Assembly (NCBI RefSeq): GCF_006717075.1
Contig: NZ_VFQC01000001.1
Span: forward strand, 3,333,501-3,397,500
From: Haloactinospora alba
Lineage (GTDB): Bacteria; Actinomycetota; Actinomycetes; Streptosporangiales; Streptosporangiaceae
Reading direction: 5' to 3'
DNA: 64,000 nucleotides
Below the pieces are notes generated by a model. The model saw nothing but the letters and a program-made list of their open reading frames with translations. It was not told the origin of the DNA and did no database searches. The position numbers and the translations under genes are program-made. Positions 61,622 to 64,000 of this stretch are shown here, piece by piece; the first letter of the stretch is position 1; each line of letters opens with the position of its first letter.

Positions 61622-62416
61622 TCAGTCGCCGGACAGTTCCCCGCTGCGCCGCGCCGCGGCCTCGATGGCGTCGGTGAACGCCGAGCGCACGCCGTGGCGC
61701 TCCAGTTCGCGCAGGGCGGCGGCGGTGGTGCCGCCGGGTGAGGTCACGGCCTCGCGCAGGACCACCGGGTGGTTGCCGGGCTCGTTCAGCATCGTCGCCG
61801 CCCCGGTGATGGTCTGGCTGACCAGGGTCCGCGCGCTGTCGCGCGGCATCCCCATCGCCACACCGGCCTCGATCATCGTTTCCGCGATGAAGTAGAAGTA
61901 GGCGGGGCCGCTGCCGGAGAGGGCGGTGACGGTGTCCATGTGGCGTTCCTGCACCCGCACCACCGACCCGACCGACTCGAGCAGCCGCTCTGCGCGGTCC
62001 AACTGCTCCGGCGTGGTGTGCGTCCCGCCGGACATGGCGGTCATCCCCGTGCCGGCCAGGGCGGGGGTGTTGGGCATGGCCCGCACGACCGCGGCGTCGT
62101 CGGTGATGTGCCTCTCCAGGGTCGAGGTGGTGACACCCGCCGCGACCGAGATGACCAGGGTCCCCGAGCCGAGCTCCCCGGAGACGTCGTCGAGGAGGTT
62201 GACCATGTCCTGGGGTTTGATCGCGAGCACGACGGTCTCCGCGCGTTTCGCCGCCTCCCTGGTGGAGACGACGTCGACCCCGTAGAGCTCGGCCACCTCG
62301 CGGGCGCGTTCCTGGCGCGGCTCCGCCACGAGCACGTCGGCCGGGGCGTAGCCGGTCCCGAGCAGACCGGCCAGCAGGGCCTCGCCCATCTTTCCTGCGC
62401 CAATGATTGCGACCAT
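61622..62416 (-). CDS. proC: Pyrroline-5-carboxylate reductase ProC
   Basis: A 264-residue enzyme catalysing the last step of proline synthesis. The NAD(P) site is MVAIIGAGKMGEALLAGLL. The family signature region is PGNHPVVLREAVTSPGGTTA with ALSGSGPAYFYFIAETMIEA in the dimerisation domain. The ATG at 62416 matches the family start although no SD is visible; the frame extends upstream without homology. A proline dehydrogenase gene lies 192 bp upstream on the same strand, so synthesis and breakdown genes are neighbours. Confidence 0.93.
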   Translation of the reverse strand: MVAIIGAGKMGEALLAGLLGTGYAPADVLVAEPRQERAREVAELYGVDVVSTREAAKRAETVVLAIKPQDMVNLLDDVSGELGSGTLVISVAAGVTTSTLERHITDDAAVVRAMPNTPALAGTGMTAMSGGTHTTPEQLDRAERLLESVGSVVRVQERHMDTVTALSGSGPAYFYFIAETMIEAGVAMGMPRDSARTLVSQTITGAATMLNEPGNHPVVLREAVTSPGGTTAAALRELERHGVRSAFTDAIEAAARRSGELSGD

Positions 62417-62608
62417 CGTGTGTTGGGCGGTCCGCGTCCGGCGTGCGGCCGCCGGGGACGCGCCCTCCTCCTTCCTGGTGGTGCGGGTGCGCGCGGGTGC
62501 GCGGAACAGGCCAGCCGGGCGGCGCCGGCGGGCGTGCACGTTGTCGTCCTTCCTCCAACCGTATAGGCAACCCGGCCGGCGGCGCGCGTGTCGTGCCCGG
62601 GAACGTTG

Positions 62609-63538
62609 TCATCCCCCGGAAGCCGTCACCCGCGCGGCCGACGCCAGAGCCGCGGGGCGGGCGGCGGCCCGCCGGAGGAGGTAGCCGTACCAGTCGTGCC
62701 CGTAGGGAACGTAGACCCGCACCTGCGCCCCCTGGCGGGTGAGCCTGCGCTGTTCGCGCGAATGGGCGCCGTAGAGCATCTGGTACTCGAACTCGTCCCG
62801 GGAACGCTCGTTGCGCTCGGCGAGCGTGGCGGCGATCCCGATTAGCCGGGGGTCGTGGGTCGCCACCATGGGGTAGGTGCTGCCGGCCATCAGCTGGCGC
62901 AGGATGCGCACGAAGGCGGCGTCCCCCTCCCGGCGGGTGGGGTGGGCGGCCGCGGGGTCGGAGGTGCCGCCCTTCGCCAGCCGGACGCGGGTGTGCGGCC
63001 CGGACATGTCGGCCGCGTCCCCGGCGGTGCGGCGCAGGTAGGACTGGAGGGCGCACCCGAGCGTGGGGAACTCCCGCCGCAGCGTCGTGACGGTGCGCAG
63101 GGTCGCCGTCACCTGCTCGGCGCCCTCCGTCTCCAGGGTGAGGGTCGTTCCCGCGTCCCGGGCCGCGGCGCAGATCCGGGCGATGTTCTCCCGCGCCAGG
63201 GACTCTCCCTCCGGTCCCAGCCCCAGGCCGACGGTGGTCGGTTTCACGGAGAGGTCCGCGAGCGGGGCGAGGCCGGTGTCGGAGAGCCGCTGGAGCAGGT
63301 GCAGGTAGGCGTGGGTGGTCTCCACCGCCTGGGAGGGGTGGTGCGCGCTCGCGGCGACGTTGTGGAGGGTGGTGAAAAGGCCGTGCTCGGCGAGGTCGGT
63401 GACGGCGCGCAGGGCGTCCTCGACGCTCTCCCCGGCGACGAACCGGCCGGCGGCGCCGCGTACGGCCCGGTTGTTCGTGACGAGCGTGCGCAGCCGCTGG
63501 TTTCCGGAGGCCGCGCGCAGGGTCTGCCGTAGTGCCAT
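62609..63538 (-). CDS. Proline dehydrogenase (monofunctional PutA/PruB type)
   Basis: A 308-residue FAD TIM-barrel enzyme that oxidises proline to pyrroline-5-carboxylate, passing electrons to quinone. Features are TTLHNVAASAH-type early helices, LSVKPTTVGLGLG, the FAD strand LETEGAEQ, LQSYLRRTAGD with the substrate arginines, RLAKGG and a C-terminal YVPYGHDWYGYLLRRAA. GAGGAG lies 7 nt before the ATG at 63538. It lacks the P5C dehydrogenase part, as usual in actinobacteria. Confidence 0.9.
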   Translation of the reverse strand: MALRQTLRAASGNQRLRTLVTNNRAVRGAAGRFVAGESVEDALRAVTDLAEHGLFTTLHNVAASAHHPSQAVETTHAYLHLLQRLSDTGLAPLADLSVKPTTVGLGLGPEGESLARENIARICAAARDAGTTLTLETEGAEQVTATLRTVTTLRREFPTLGCALQSYLRRTAGDAADMSGPHTRVRLAKGGTSDPAAAHPTRREGDAAFVRILRQLMAGSTYPMVATHDPRLIGIAATLAERNERSRDEFEYQMLYGAHSREQRRLTRQGAQVRVYVPYGHDWYGYLLRRAAARPAALASAARVTASGG

Positions 63539-63701
63539 TCCACCGCTCCTCGTTGGGGGACGCTGCGTCCCGCAGCTTACGCGCACGGCCCGGGTTTCGC
63601 CTCCGGATCCGGGGCGCCGCGGGCGCTCCCGCCGCCTCGGTGCCGAAGGCGCGGCTACGGTGTGGTGCGCCGCAGGGTCGCTGCTCCCAGGAGGAGCGCC
63701 G

Positions 63702-64000
63702 TCACTCCCGGGCCTCGCCCAGCACGGTACGCACCGCCGGGGCGTAGGTCGCCACCACCTCCTCCGGTGGGGCGGAGGCCAGCGGTTCGGCCGCGGCCAG
63801 GTAGCGCACCAGCACCATGCCGAACAGTTGGGCGGCGACCAGTGAGGCCCGCAACGGGGAGATGCCCACTTCCGCCGCGACGTGGCGCGTGATGACGTCC
63901 TGTGTGAATCCCCGGACGGCCTCGGCGGCCCGCTCGTTGGTGACCGCGGAGCGGACGAAGGCCAGCATGGGCTCCCGGGTCCCGGGGTCCTCCCACACGC
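63702..64000 (-). CDS. C-terminal part of a TetR-family regulator (partial)
   Basis: At least 99 residues of a minus-strand gene whose start lies beyond the right edge. The sequence MLAFVRSAVTNERAAEAVRG, then VGISPLRASLVAAQLFGMVL and RYLAAAEPLASAPPEEVVA matches the C-terminal ligand-binding domain typical of actinobacterial TetR proteins. The DNA-binding half is outside the window. It is oriented toward the proline dehydrogenase gene with a gap of about 160 bp. Confidence 0.75.
   Translation of the reverse strand, partial: VWEDPGTREPMLAFVRSAVTNERAAEAVRGFTQDVITRHVAAEVGISPLRASLVAAQLFGMVLVRYLAAAEPLASAPPEEVVATYAPAVRTVLGEARE

Overview
The window is high-GC DNA with many GTG starts, short SD sequences, 4-bp start/stop overlaps and a tRNA without an encoded CCA. 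It looks like the chromosome of a filamentous actinobacterium. BldC, small chaplin-like secreted proteins, menaquinone genes next to a 14-gene nuo operon, actinobacterial KorAB and DUF5685 all fit that. A Nocardiopsaceae/Streptosporangiales relative is my best guess, but this is inference. There is no prophage, transposase or CRISPR array.

Layout. (1) 1-7185, minus strand: a Wadjet-type anti-plasmid SMC locus in the order jetA-jetB-jetC-jetD. jetA survives only as its C-terminal half and jetD runs off the left edge. (2) 7422-8560, minus: four small secreted chaplin-like genes, including an exact 307-bp tandem duplication. (3) 9047-15315: a membrane-anchored Mrr-like nuclease, a DinB-like protein, a 12-residue-repeat membrane protein, a MarR regulator divergent from an FAD oxidoreductase across a clear operator, tRNA-Tyr, YajQ and HtpX. 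(4) 15535-18866: a short RRHVDL leader peptide ahead of the 2-oxoacid:ferredoxin oxidoreductase genes korA-korB. (5) 18935-26341: mostly single genes (PAP2 phosphatase, NAD(P)-binding protein, YP/Q-rich protein, small secreted protein, Uma2 protein, MsrA, voltage-sensor-like protein, RarD, PRC-barrel protein).

(6) 26583-46754, minus: the respiratory block. It holds a long-chain polyprenyl diphosphate synthase, nuoN to nuoA, a MenJ-like menaquinone reductase, the MenG methyltransferase and a small membrane protein. These genes make complex I and finish its electron acceptor, menaquinone. (7) 47164-52557: bldC, a PLDc_N-type membrane protein and the System II cytochrome c maturation operon tlpA-ccdA-resB-ccsB. 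(8) 52957-57786: a DUF5685 protein whose Cys-rich tail appears frameshifted, then a tightly overlapped ABC exporter/two-component cassette. (9) 58011-64000: an aldo/keto reductase, a small HTH protein, a phosphatase-annotated protein, AcuC, ProC, a proline dehydrogenase and the end of a TetR regulator.

The observations most worth a second look are the decayed Wadjet kleisin gene, the RRHVDL leader peptide before korAB, the perfect tandem duplication of a chaplin-like gene, a roughly 100-bp hairpin-bearing intergenic repeat present three times, the out-of-frame Cys-rich tail of the DUF5685 gene, and candidate palindromic operators in front of the nuo/menaquinone genes.
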